DNA of 64,000 bases, from the NCBI RefSeq assembly GCF_008831285.2, contig NC_045143.1:25689662-25753661 (forward strand). The letters run 5' to 3'. The translations under genes and the position numbers were made by a program. The notes beneath the pieces were generated by a model. That model was not told the DNA's origin. It ran no database searches and was given only the letters and a program-made list of their open reading frames with translations. The stretch comes from Nymphaea colorata. Its lineage: Eukaryota; Streptophyta; Magnoliopsida; Nymphaeales; Nymphaeaceae. Positions 24,510 to 34,903 of the stretch are shown here, piece by piece. Position 1 is the stretch's first letter. Every line of letters begins with the position of its first letter.

Positions 24510-27500
24510 ACGGTGTGATAACCGAAAGTTTGCCAAGGAGAAAATTAAATCTGGTAGCAGCGAGAGGTTTAGTGAAGAAATCGCCAAGTTGATACTCTGA
24601 TTGGACATAGGGGAGATCTATGTTTTTCTGAAGGAACTCTTCACGAACATAATGGCAGTCCATCTCTATATGCTTTGTTCTTTCATGGAATGTGTAATTG
24701 CTAGCAATATAGATTGCACTTTTGTTGTCGCAACAAAGCTTGACAGGATTCGTAATATGAATTCCCATATCTTTCAGTAAGCTTTTGAGCCACACTATCT
24801 CCATTGTTGTAGTTGTCATTGCTCGACATTTAGCTTCTGTTGATGATAGCAATACCTTATTCTGTTTTTTGCATCGCCAAGAAATTAAGGAGTCACCTAA
24901 AAACACACAAAAACCAGTGGTGGAGTGCCTATTATTGGGATCTCCACCCCAATCAGCATCTGTATACGCAACTAATTCTAATATAGAAGAAGAAGACAGA
25001 AATAGTCCTTTGTTGATAGTGTTTTTCACATAACGGACAATCCGCATTGCCGCTCCCATATGTACTGAGGTGGGTCTTTGTTGAAATTGGCTTATCACAT
25101 GCACAGCATGAGCAATGTCAGGTCTGGTGATGGAGAGATAAGAGAGAGCGCCAACTATTTGCCGAAAAGGAGTGAGATTCTCCAATATCTCTCCATCATC
25201 AATTTTCATTTTTACTCCCAGTGCTGCTGGAGTATCCACAACTTTGTCATCTGAGATACCTGTTCTGTCAACTAATTCACTAGCAAACTTCATTTGAGAA
25301 AGAAGATAACCTTGTTTGCTATAAGCAACTTTAATTCCAAGAAAATAAGTTAGTCTTCCCAAATCAGTCATTTGAAAACATTTGCTAAGAAAGTGTTTTA
25401 CCTCTATAATCCCTTCATCATCACTCCCAGTAATAACCATATCATCAACATACAGTAATAAAACAATTACACCTACGGAGGTAGTTTTTACAAACATGGC
25501 AGTATCAGAGTAGCAAGATTTAAAACCTTGATTAAACATGACACTACTAAACTTGTCAAACCAGGCTTTGGGAGCTTGTTTTAAACCATAAAGAGCTTTC
25601 TTAAGGCGTAAAACTTTGTTTTGGGGTAGATCAAAACCAGGGGGAGCACTCATGAAAACTTCTTCTTGTAGGTGACCACTTAAGAAAGCATTTTTAACAT
25701 CCATTTGAAAAATAGTCCAATGTTTAACAGAGGCAATGGCAATAAGGGTTCTAACAGAAGTCATGCGAGCAACAGGAGCAAAGGTTTCTTCATAATCAAT
25801 CCCATATTCTTGAGCATATCCCTTGGCAACAAGTCTGGCCTTATATCTTTCTAAGGTTCCATCACTTCTAGTTTTGATTTTATAGATCCATCTACAACCA
25901 ATAGTCTTTTTCCCCGTTGGTAGAGGCACAATATCCCAAGTTTCATTGCTTTCAAGAGCTTTAAGCTCAAGATTCATGGCTTCAATCCAATTGGGATCTT
26001 CTTTAGCTTCAAGGTAAGAAGATGGCTCATGAAAAGAATGATGTGCCATAATACAAGCTCGAAATTTTGGAGAAAAAGACTCATAAGAGACAAATCTTTG
26101 AGGAGGCCTAATGTGCCTTTGGGATCTCCTAGGAAGAGATTGATTAGTTTCTTGATTTTGGGGGTCTCTTCTTCTATAAACTAAAATCTCTTTTGGAGGG
26201 ATGATATGAGTAGAATTATCATTGTTGACTTCTTCAATTGGTACCTCTATACCTTTATCGGGTTCATCATCATCAATATCATCATCATCATCAATATCAT
26301 TAGTACAAAGAAAAGTATAATCTTCTAGTTTCTTGGGTTCATCTTTGAAACCATCTTCATTTTCTAAAAAGATCACATTTCTAGAAACATAAACTTTATC
26401 TTTTTTAATATCATAACATCTATAACCCTTTTGAGTTTCGGAATACCCAATAAAAACACAACAAATAGCTTTGGAGGAAAGCTTATCGTCTTTGTCACTT
26501 AACACAAAACATTTGCAACCAAAGACTTTAAGTCTATTGTAATTAGGTTTAACATGATGAAGTCTTTCAAAAGGAGAAATATGTTTCAAAAGTTTGGTAG
26601 GCATTCTATTAATTAAATAGGTTGAAGTCAAAACAGCCTCGGCCCAAAAGTTTTTGGGAACATTTTTAGATAAAAGAAGGGCTCTAGTAGTTTCAATAAT
26701 GTGCCTATGTTTACGTTCGGCCACTCCGTTTTGTTGTGGAGTGTTAGGACAAGATCTTTGATGAACAATGCCTTTTTCTTTTAGAAATTGTTGAAATTCA
26801 TTTGACATAAATTCTCCTCCCGAATCACTTCTAAAGACTTTGATATTTGAGCCAAATTGGGTATAGATCATGTTGTAGAAATTCTTAAAGTTTGTGAATA
26901 CTTCCGATTTGTGCTTGAGAAAATAAACCCAAGTATGCCTAGAATAATCATCAATAAAGATCACATAGTACAATAATCCTCCTTTTGACATAATAGGAGC
27001 GGGTCCCCACACATCTGAATGCACCAAATCAAAAGATTTTTGGGCAATAAAATTTCTATTATCAAAAGGTAAGACTTTCATTTTAGCCTTAATACAATCA
27101 TTACAATCAAAGTTCTTTTGACAAAAATTCTCCATGAATGGAAGATGAGACATTTTTTCTATATTGGAATGTCCAAGTCTTTGATGCCAAGTTTGAATGT
27201 CACATTCTTTGGAGATATTGCAAGATGGTCTTGAAAGGTCCAAAAAGTCTATGTAGTAGAGATTATTTGTTTTAAAACCTTCCCCAATCATCTTCTTGGA
27301 TATCCGATCCTGTATCAAACATTTGGATTGTGAGACGATTACATCAAACCCAAGGTCGGCTATTTGAGAAACGGACAATAAATTTAAGTTTAATTTAGGA
27401 ATATGTCTTACTTGAGGTACTTTTAAAATTTTGGATCCAAAAGCTAGGTCAAGATTTCCAATAAAATCAATTTCAAGAGAGGTACCATCCGCCATTTTCA

Positions 27501-28614
27501 CAAAGGAATAAGAATCATTTTTAGTGCATTCGATGAGAAGGGATTCATAAGGAGTCATATGAAAAGATGCACCCGAATCAATAATCCAAGAGTACTTACT
27601 TGAAGAAGTAGATGCCACGGTCGCTCCCAAAGTCGAAGGTGTGCTTCCTCCTTTTAGAAAAGGTTGAAGAGCACTTATGAGTTGCTCAAGTTGGAATGAA
27701 CTTGCTTCTTTCTTCTCTTCTTGAATTTGAGCCGCAACATTGCTTCTTTTATCAAAAATTCTAAGTTTTGGACATCTTAGCTTGGTATGTCCTTCTTCTT
27801 GACAATGATAGCAAATAATTTTTCTCCTTGTTCCTTCATTTGTACGATTGAAGTGAGGAGGTCTATAAGGTCTCAAGTGGGCCCCTGGCCTAGATGTGGC
27901 AAGCACATTGTTGACTTTCTCTTTATCAAGACAAAGACGATTTTCCTCCATTTGAAGTTCCGCAATAGCCTCATTCATAGATGGTGTTTTAGAACGATGA
28001 AGTAAAGCGGTTTTGACACCATCAAATTTCGGTCTAAGACCTATGATAAACTTGTAAAACTTCTCACGTTGTATTTGCTTTTCTCTAAGAATAAGATCTT
28101 GTGTCAAATGTGGTTCAAAAATACTCAATTCATCATACAATTGATCCATTTCAGCCACATAATCTTTAATGGATCTATCTCCTTGTTGAAGATTGTGAAT
28201 TTTGAGTTGAACATGATGCATATAAGCAACATCTCTCATGGTATGAGTTTTCTTCAGATATTCCCAAGCTTCTAGGGCAGAATTTAATTTAGAGATTTGC
28301 CCGCTAATAGCATTGTCAACACAAGTCAAGATCCAAGTAATGATTTTGTGATGACCAACACTCCATTCTTCCCATTTTTTGTTGTATTCAGCCATTACCT
28401 TCTCTTTTTCGGTTGCATCCAATTTCATAGCCCTTCCATCAACAACTTTCGTAAGGACTAGTTGTGGTTCAAGTTTTGTCCCTTCAACTAGTCCCCAAAG
28501 GCTTTTACTACGAATAAAGTGTTCCATAGTTCTAGCCCATTGTATGTAATTTGTTGATGAGAGTTTGGGAAAAGGAAGAGAAGAGACTTTGTCATCCATG
28601 GGCACAATCAACAA
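24508..28614 (-). CDS. Ty1/copia gag-pol polyprotein
   Basis: One unbroken frame of 1368 codons ending TAA. Domains in order: Gag (about 7-260; the likely start is Met6, MDDKVSSLPFP, as in relatives), zinc knuckle CX2CX4HX4C (268-281), aspartic protease with DSGAS (346-350), integrase with its HHCC zinc site (HQRLGHSN...CNDC) and the VHSDVWGP...FIDDYSRHTW and SDSGGEF catalytic blocks, reverse transcriptase (TFAPVARM, YVDD at 1055-1058), and RNase H at the end (YTDADWGG, CDNKSAI). The order integrase before reverse transcriptase defines Ty1/copia. One oddity: the conserved RNase H block STEAEYRA reads STEAKCRA (K1262, C1263), which replaces the glutamate expected to bind catalytic metal. So the element may be unable to complete replication by itself despite the open frame. 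Confidence 0.96.
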   Translation of the reverse strand: MLIVPMDDKVSSLPFPKLSSTNYIQWARTMEHFIRSKSLWGLVEGTKLEPQLVLTKVVDGRAMKLDATEKEKVMAEYNKKWEEWSVGHHKIITWILTCVDNAISGQISKLNSALEAWEYLKKTHTMRDVAYMHHVQLKIHNLQQGDRSIKDYVAEMDQLYDELSIFEPHLTQDLILREKQIQREKFYKFIIGLRPKFDGVKTALLHRSKTPSMNEAIAELQMEENRLCLDKEKVNNVLATSRPGAHLRPYRPPHFNRTNEGTRRKIICYHCQEEGHTKLRCPKLRIFDKRSNVAAQIQEEKKEASSFQLEQLISALQPFLKGGSTPSTLGATVASTSSSKYSWIIDSGASFHMTPYESLLIECTKNDSYSFVKMADGTSLEIDFIGNLDLAFGSKILKVPQVRHIPKLNLNLLSVSQIADLGFDVIVSQSKCLIQDRISKKMIGEGFKTNNLYYIDFLDLSRPSCNISKECDIQTWHQRLGHSNIEKMSHLPFMENFCQKNFDCNDCIKAKMKVLPFDNRNFIAQKSFDLVHSDVWGPAPIMSKGGLLYYVIFIDDYSRHTWVYFLKHKSEVFTNFKNFYNMIYTQFGSNIKVFRSDSGGEFMSNEFQQFLKEKGIVHQRSCPNTPQQNGVAERKHRHIIETTRALLLSKNVPKNFWAEAVLTSTYLINRMPTKLLKHISPFERLHHVKPNYNRLKVFGCKCFVLSDKDDKLSSKAICCVFIGYSETQKGYRCYDIKKDKVYVSRNVIFLENEDGFKDEPKKLEDYTFLCTNDIDDDDDIDDDEPDKGIEVPIEEVNNDNSTHIIPPKEILVYRRRDPQNQETNQSLPRRSQRHIRPPQRFVSYESFSPKFRACIMAHHSFHEPSSYLEAKEDPNWIEAMNLELKALESNETWDIVPLPTGKKTIGCRWIYKIKTRSDGTLERYKARLVAKGYAQEYGIDYEETFAPVARMTSVRTLIAIASVKHWTIFQMDVKNAFLSGHLQEEVFMSAPPGFDLPQNKVLRLKKALYGLKQAPKAWFDKFSSVMFNQGFKSCYSDTAMFVKTTSVGVIVLLLYVDDMVITGSDDEGIIEVKHFLSKCFQMTDLGRLTYFLGIKVAYSKQGYLLSQMKFASELVDRTGISDDKVVDTPAALGVKMKIDDGEILENLTPFRQIVGALSYLSITRPDIAHAVHVISQFQQRPTSVHMGAAMRIVRYVKNTINKGLFLSSSSILELVAYTDADWGGDPNNRHSTTGFCVFLGDSLISWRCKKQNKVLLSSTEAKCRAMTTTTMEIVWLKSLLKDMGIHITNPVKLCCDNKSAIYIASNYTFHERTKHIEMDCHYVREEFLQKNIDLPYVQSEYQLGDFFTKPLAATRFNFLLGKLSVITP

Positions 28615-28915
28615 GGTAGATCCACTTACAAGTTATGAAGAAGATGGCAGCCACGTGAAAAGAAGTCCACGGCAAGGATAAAAACTCAACAATGATAGAA
28701 ACCTATCACCCTTTCAACAGCCACGAGCTCACCACCAAGGGAGCTAGATTTCGTCAAGAAATCACCAAAAAGAAGCCAGCAAAAACACTCTTCTTCTTGT
28801 GTAAAACTGCAGCAAGCAATATCTCGAACACTTGGAGTGCTTCACAGCTCCAACGCAAGAATAAAAACTGAACCTTCAATCTTGAATGGCAGCAAGACAA
28901 AGAGCCAAAGACGAG

Positions 28916-28927
28916 GCTCTGATACCA
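28916..28927 (-). promoter_or_regulatory. Copia primer binding site (tRNA-iMet)
   Basis: The minus strand reads TGGTATCAGAGC immediately after the 5' LTR. It is complementary to the 3' end of initiator methionine tRNA, the usual copia primer. Confidence 0.95.
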
Positions 28928-29397
28928 TGTAAATCAGGCCCAAAGAAACAACCTCTTCAAGTAATATCAGCCTTGAAGCTTTCACCAACAAGTCAATCTC
29001 ACAAACCCTCAAACAGGAGGTGAAGAAGAACTTAAATTAATCACACAAAGAGATACAAGAAGTAGGCTAAAAAGTCATACCTAAAACAATGGGAGAGCTG
29101 CCCTATTTATAGAAGAGAGAGCCAAAGCGAAGAAGGAGGAGGCAGTCCCAACGGAAATCTAGCCGTTGGGACTAGTCTCCCTCTATGAAAAATAGAAAAA
29201 GGAGAGGGATAAAAGGGGAAAACAGAAAATAATACATAAAGAAAAAATACATAAAGAAAGTGAAAATTACATAGGTGTCCTAAGTACCCAAAATATAAAA
29301 TATATATATATATATATAAAGCATATATTAGATGACTAATATATGTGATATATATAAATGTATATATGTATACATATGAGATACATACATTCTAACA
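28928..29397 (-). repeat. Copia 5' LTR, 470 bp
   Basis: Pairs with 24024-24495. It starts TGTTAGAATG and ends GATTTACA on the minus strand. The main differences from its partner are a short gap within the CCCAACGG...CGTTGGG hairpin and a few substitutions near 29110-29140. Confidence 0.94.
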
Positions 29398-30462
29398 CCA
29401 GGTACATGGCGGCGGCCCGGCCCAGTACCCAGGCTTACTCGCCTCTCGGTGTTTGGTCTTCATCAAATTCATTGGAGGGAACTGAGATAGAGAGAGAGGG
29501 AGAGAAAGAGATGGAAATGAATGGTTGTTGCTGCCAGATGTCTTCTTGTTGTGTTGCTGGTTAGTCATGGAAACCCTAACACAAAAAGAGATGGAGAGGG
29601 AGAAGGGACTTATGAAAATGAAGCTTCTGGTGATTTTGGGAGCAAGAAATTGAGCCCTAAAGCTAGAAGGATAAACCTTTTTTTTAGTAACTTAATTCTA
29701 TAGGGTTTGATTGCACCTGAGTGGGCAGGTGCAGTTACTGCAATTGACTTGCATGTAACTCAGGGTAAAAGCATTTTCCATCTGATGTTTCAAGCTGTCA
29801 TTTGATAGCAAAGTTGCAAAATGAAAAGAGTGGAATGGACTTTCTATAATGGGTGCCTTATTTTCGTTACTTTTTTGCTGTAAACAAAATCTGGTTGTAT
29901 TGCCCAAATGCACAATGATGCATGTATTTAACATGCTTAACTATTTTCGTACTGCACCACAATTTATGAGGGTATGTCACTATGCAAGCGAAACTACATA
30001 ATCAACCATTTGAATTGCCTCATATCTATGAATTCATGGCTGTGGATTTTGTGCTACCAAATATTTAAATCTTATACCATGCTATAAAGTAATTGAATTT
30101 ACTAAAATGGTAAATAAATCATGCGAAGCATATCCAGAGGAAAGAGGGAAAGAGAGAGAAACAAAGGGAAAAGGGGGAAGGAGAGGGAGAGGAAAAAAGG
30201 AAGAGGAAAAAGATGGAGAAGGAAAAAAAAAGTTGGGCGCTGCCAGCCACACCCGACTCGGTCAAACCAAGTTGGGTGTATTGTCGGGCCGCACCCGCGT
30301 TGACTCGGGTGCGTCACCATTTTTGGCATATCCTTGTGACTTAGACCATTTGTTTTCTAGCTTAAGGAAAATTTGATTATGTATGCTTCTGGTATCATGG
30401 TTCAAAGCCATTAGTTTAGATGCTTTTGAGCTTGGTGGGTGTAATTTGCAGTTTTGCATTCC
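29398..30462. other. Intergenic with possible gene-fragment exons
   Basis: Right after the copia LTR comes a GC-rich patch opening MAAARPSTQAYSPLGVW (from 29407), then GA-rich sequence. At about 29703-29762 a TTCTATAG acceptor is followed by a frame reading GLIAPEWAGAVTAIDLHVTQ and a GGTAAAA donor-like site. These could be exons of a decayed gene that I do not recognise. 30130-30230 is a GA-rich low-complexity stretch. Confidence 0.25.
30225..30344 (-). mobile_element. Partial hAT-like MITE, sister of the one at 39823
   Basis: Read on the minus strand, it starts CTAAGTCACAAGG and continues with CCAAAAATGGTGACGCACC, a CGAGTCAACGC patch and TTGGTTTGACCGAGTCGGG, matching the left half of the element at 39823-40246. 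The other end could not be found with confidence. Confidence 0.55.
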
Positions 30463-30467
30463 ATACA

Positions 30468-33459
30468 TGTCACACCCCGACCTTTTGACACTCAAACATT
30501 TTTTTTTTCTAAACATAAAGCATCGAGGTGCGACTACTCAACAATTCAAAAGTGAAGGAGCCATGCCATTCAAAACAATGGGGCGAACTTTCATTTATGT
30601 AATCATTTCAATTCATACAAAATCACATCTATGTATGACAAAAATGCCCCAAACTGTATAATTGATGCCTAACAAAAATAAGACATCAATAAAACCAAAA
30701 TAAGACGCGCCGGCACTACAAAAGACACATCCCAAAACCTCTCTAGTAGGACGTGAGTGAAGCCATCTGCTCAACCTGCTGCCCTGGTCTACCAAACCTG
30801 AAAAAAAAAACAACTGAAGGCTTAGCCTTCGCAGTATGGCAACAAGCCAGGACAATACCAAACCCTCTTAGGTAGGGCTCAAATAAAAGAACAAACATCA
30901 AGGTCATCTATCATCATGTCGTATCAGGGCACGACACATAAAAACCACTCAATGGCCACAGTAACTAACTTTCAAATTACATGCAAGACATGCTCAAACA
31001 TTTCACTTGCATTTATTTATAAGCACAACGATCACATGCATCTCAATCACGTACAATCAATCATATACAATACATTTTCATTAACTTCAGTGTATTAACA
31101 GTTCCTGTGGGTGCAACACAGGCACGTGCACACCGCGGGCGGCCTACAGCCGAGAGACAACCCCCGTGGTGGCCCAGAACAATATGGATCCATTTCATCC
31201 GCTGCAGCGGTAGAGCACTCATCCATGGATGTGTGAAGTCTAAGGAGAGATACTCAGCCTTCCCTAAGACACCCAGGTTGGGAAGGCGGGGAGCCCAACG
31301 CTCCAAGCACAACACACAACAAAACCTTGGGGCCTTGCACCGCCTGCGCTCCGAATAGGCGAGACCAGTGGCAAAAGCGGGACGTCTCCCAAACACATAG
31401 CCACATCCCACTGGCCTCTCATCTCTTATTCATTCATTCTTATCATTAGATTAACACATTCACAAACTGACTGGTTAGCTCATGAGGTTGGTGCACTTCA
31501 CGAGTGCACCTACACCTCCAATTGCCTCCACACGAGGTCTACACATAACAATAACAGTCATAGCTAGCCGTCATACAGTACGGGTACGACTACCCTCCAA
31601 TTCCATTATTTGCATCATTGCCCACAGCAATGTGTATGCAACAGAACAAAACAGTCACATCATTCATCATATCAATCACATCTTCAAAAAACTTAGCCAA
31701 ACCATAGAGAGTAGTCTCGATCTGTGATTGACTCGTAGTTGTCCTATGCAATTATCATTTTAGGATGCTTTCTAATGCACAATTGGGGTCGAGGAGACAC
31801 TCGACTCGATACTCCGCCTCATCTGTCCTAAACAGTTATCAATTCTAACATGCACATGCAAATGCGTAACATTTTCAAAACAAACTTCTCATAGTCTTTC
31901 CAAAACAATTCATATCATATATCAAAACATTTACATGCATACACACATTCATTCACTAAACAGTCAATCAATTGCATCACAATCCTAGGATCCCACGACC
32001 CTAGGAACACACATTTCATACATTTGCCCTAGGCAGAGATTTGCCTGGAATGCTGCCATACCTGTGGCGCGCTCACAAACTCTTCAAAATGCCTCAAGCT
32101 TCGAATTCGGTAGCTCAAGGTCAACGGGACGTGCCCGGTGTTCCTACAGACATAAACAAAATATAAGATTCCTACTAGATACCCAAACAATTCAAAAAAA
32201 TACAAAACAACATCATTGAGGCACGTGTCATCGCCTCAAGAGGGTGTCGACGAGTAGTGTCGACCTACAAACTCTCCAATAGGTCACTTCCCAACTTCTT
32301 GCCGTGCCAACAGATGTCAAAACTTAATGCTTCACCCAGTCCCTCACAACACATTTCTCATTTGCTTTCTGTAGTCTAGGCGTCAACCCCATAGTCACAC
32401 CCAACTTCCGTATGCTTTCCCTATTTAACTCTAAGGTGCACCCATTCACAAAAACGTGTGCCACGTGCTCCCAAAGATGGTTTTAAATTTTCCCCACAAC
32501 AACACAATCTCTACCATGCTTCCCTAATGCTTCGAAAATCAACTCATCGTGCTTAAATGATCATTATAGGTGTGAATCAACACTTCTCCATCATAATCCT
32601 AAACTTCCCCAAAAACAAAATCGTTAACATGCATCCCAAATCATCAATTCTAAACTCTAACATGCTCAAACAATAATTATACATGCCCTAATAGATAATA
32701 TTCAATAATCTCAAAAAGGCCTTGCCCACCCCAATCTAAGTGTTCAAACTGCTGTGACGCCTCCAACAGCCTCCTCAAGTTTTCAGTCAAGTGCCACCGC
32801 CAAAAATCGCTGGCTGCCTTCACCACTAATGCCCTCACTTCACTGGCATGAGGGGAAAAACGTCCCCAAGCTGCAATCCATACAAACGACAATAGCTATG
32901 ATGAGAATCCACAAAAAGAAGAGGACATTAGAGGTTTGCCGTGAGAAGAAGGCAGTGAGGGTGAGAGCGCGTGAGAGAAGAGGGAGAGGGCAGGTGCTGA
33001 CAGAGGGAAACGGGCAGAGAAGAGAGCGCAAGAGGGACGAGAGGGACGAGATAGGGGAGGCAAAGAGAGAGGGGAGAAACGGACAGCGGGACTGAGAGAG
33101 ACCGCAGAGAGAGGTGCGAGGAGCATGAGAGAAAAGAGACGGAGAAATCGTGCGGCAGAGGGTGCTGACGAAGAAGGAAGAGAAAGGGGAAAAGGCGTGG
33201 GAGAAGGGGCAGAGGTCGAGAGGGCTTACCAGAGCGCCGCTGCAGTCCTTCCTCCGCCGACCCAACGCCGCTGCAACCAGCTTCCGCCTCCCGTAGCTCT
33301 CTGCCGTGCGAACCAGCAGAAGACAAGAGAAGGAGACGTTGAGGAAGGCGAGGGGGGGGGGGGGGGAAAGAGTTCCCTCGCGCGGGCTCCCTCACGACTT
33401 AGATCTCGGATCTGGGTTTGGACCCGCTCCAACCCAATCCTGTAAAGACGAGTGTTACA
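30468..33459 (-). repeat. Solo LTR of a Ty3/gypsy (Tekay/Del-like) element, 2.99 kb
   Basis: Starts TGTCACACCCCGACC and ends GTGTTACA in plus-strand reading, flanked on both sides by ATACA (30463-30467 and 33460-33464), a perfect 5 bp target duplication. It is alignable along its length with the LTR at 59063-61836, including CGCGCCGGCACTACA, GCACACCGCGGGCGGCC and CGAGGAGACACTCGACTCG blocks, and ends in a GA/CT-rich purine tract and GGACCCGCTCCAAC. No internal domain lies next to it, so it is what remains after recombination between two LTRs of one element. Many ORFs inside it on both strands are low-complexity artefacts. Confidence 0.93.
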
Positions 33460-33464
33460 ATACA

Positions 33465-33777
33465 ACAGGGTTCATGTGCCATTGTGTTATGAAGTTGATG
33501 GTCTGCTTTATTGCTTATAGTCTAATATTTGATTTGATTCCAAATCCACTTGGTCAAGTTCAATGAGAAAAATTGTTTTGGTACTGAACTTGATGTTACA
33601 TGTCTAACCTAATTACATGTAAAAATTAGATCTATTTTTGTCTTCTGACTCTTCTCTATAATTCCATTTGAAGATGTTAAATGTCTAAAGACTCTAAACC
33701 TAATTACATGTAAAAATTTATTCTAATTTTGACTTCGGTATGACCTCATTTGAATGTCTTTGATTCAATACCCTACT
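33465..33777. other. Intergenic, no gene recognised
   Basis: AT-rich sequence between the solo LTR and the next inverted-repeat element. A phrase near ACCTAATTACATGTAAAAATT occurs twice (33608 and 33699). Confidence 0.5.
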
Positions 33778-34903
33778 GGCTATGTTGTCAAAGGCTTGCT
33801 TAGCAGCTAGGTCCCCAAGCTTGGTCATTCACCTAGCTAGCTGTTTTTATGCAAAATGCCTTGAACTTCACTTGGGACACCTGATGATGTGGGCCTTACC
33901 AGTGGTAGACCTGCTTAAGCAGGATCTTGGGCCCTCCAAGGAAAAACTGATGAACTCCATTCCATGACACATTGTCTTGGCCAGGGTCATGGCCTTCCAA
34001 CTTGGCTTAACCAAGTTTTTGCAGGTTGGATATTCAGATAAGTTTGGGTACTCAGTCCAAGTTTTAGGTGGATCCAGGTTCGGGCTGAGAACTTATGATC
34101 CTAGAGGGTTACTGATCTGAGCGAACACCAAAACCTTGGTTTAGGTTGAGGGAGCCCAAGAGATGTTTGGTAAGCAGTGGGATGATGGGGTCGTGTGGTA
34201 TGTGGCAGCAGTTCTGGGTCATTGCAGTAGCAGCCTACACATGGAAAGATACTTCAACACATGTCCCAAGACAGAATGGAAAGGTGGGGGGTGGGGTGGG
34301 GTTACTAATGGTTGCTGCAACATTACTATTTTTGGGATGGGGTTTATTGATGGGATGAGTGAAATCCTATCCTTCCCAACTGTGCTGGGTTGAGTGAGGC
34401 CGTGCCTGCAAGAAAACATTGACGGATTCTTTTGACACTCAGGACCTGAAGTCAAAGGTGAGGCAATTGGTGCATGGGATCAGCTTGTGAGCAACGCATG
34501 GCATGCTGCAAGGCAGTAGGACATATCACCATAGATGCACATTGTTATTGTTGGCCTTGCTTGACACAGGACATTGATTCAGAGTAGAGTGAATGCGGCC
34601 ACAAATTTGATGTGCAGACAAATTTCTCCAACAGCTGACAAGCACGTGACCTGGGGAGAGCTTGGTGGCCGTCGCTAGGTGTCTGGGGCTTTGAAGCTTG
34701 TGGATATAGGTTAGGGCCCATGTCAAAAGGACTCACGAAAAAAAATTGACTATATATGAGTATTATGATGTGTCTATATATGTGACTGTATATAAAATCT
34801 AATGTTGCATTTTATTTTTGTTTTATTTGTTTTGGCGCAAGTGCCTAGGTTCTATGTTTTACTCAATCCCTAGGCTCTGCCTAATGCGTTTAGCAGCATA
34901 GCC
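33778..34903. mobile_element. Possible inverted-repeat DNA element, 1.13 kb
   Basis: The left end begins GGCTATGTTGTCAAAGGCTT. The right end, read inverted, begins GGCTATGCTGCTAAACGCAT, and the likeness continues for about 36 bp. No transposase and no clean target duplication are seen. It may be a non-autonomous Mutator-like or other DNA element. Confidence 0.4.

Larger units (their letters stand above)
23914..29397 (-). mobile_element. Ty1/copia LTR retrotransposon plus tandem remnant
   Basis: A full element in minus orientation: 5' LTR 28928-29397, primer binding site 28916-28927, polyprotein 28614-24508, polypurine tract 24509-24496, 3' LTR 24495-24024. Directly beyond the 3' LTR, 23914-24023 repeats the primer site and the first 110 bp of leader seen at 28818-28927. 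So the original structure was LTR-internal-LTR-internal, and the second unit is now cut off at 23914. This explains why no matching target duplication flanks the whole. The LTRs differ at only about a dozen places over 470 bp, so insertion was recent. Confidence 0.95.

Noticed and set aside
32754-33566. Many overlapping ORFs on both strands in GA/CT-rich DNA
   Set aside because: They lie inside the gypsy solo LTR, are low-complexity, and are not conserved in frame in the sister LTR at 61095-61674.
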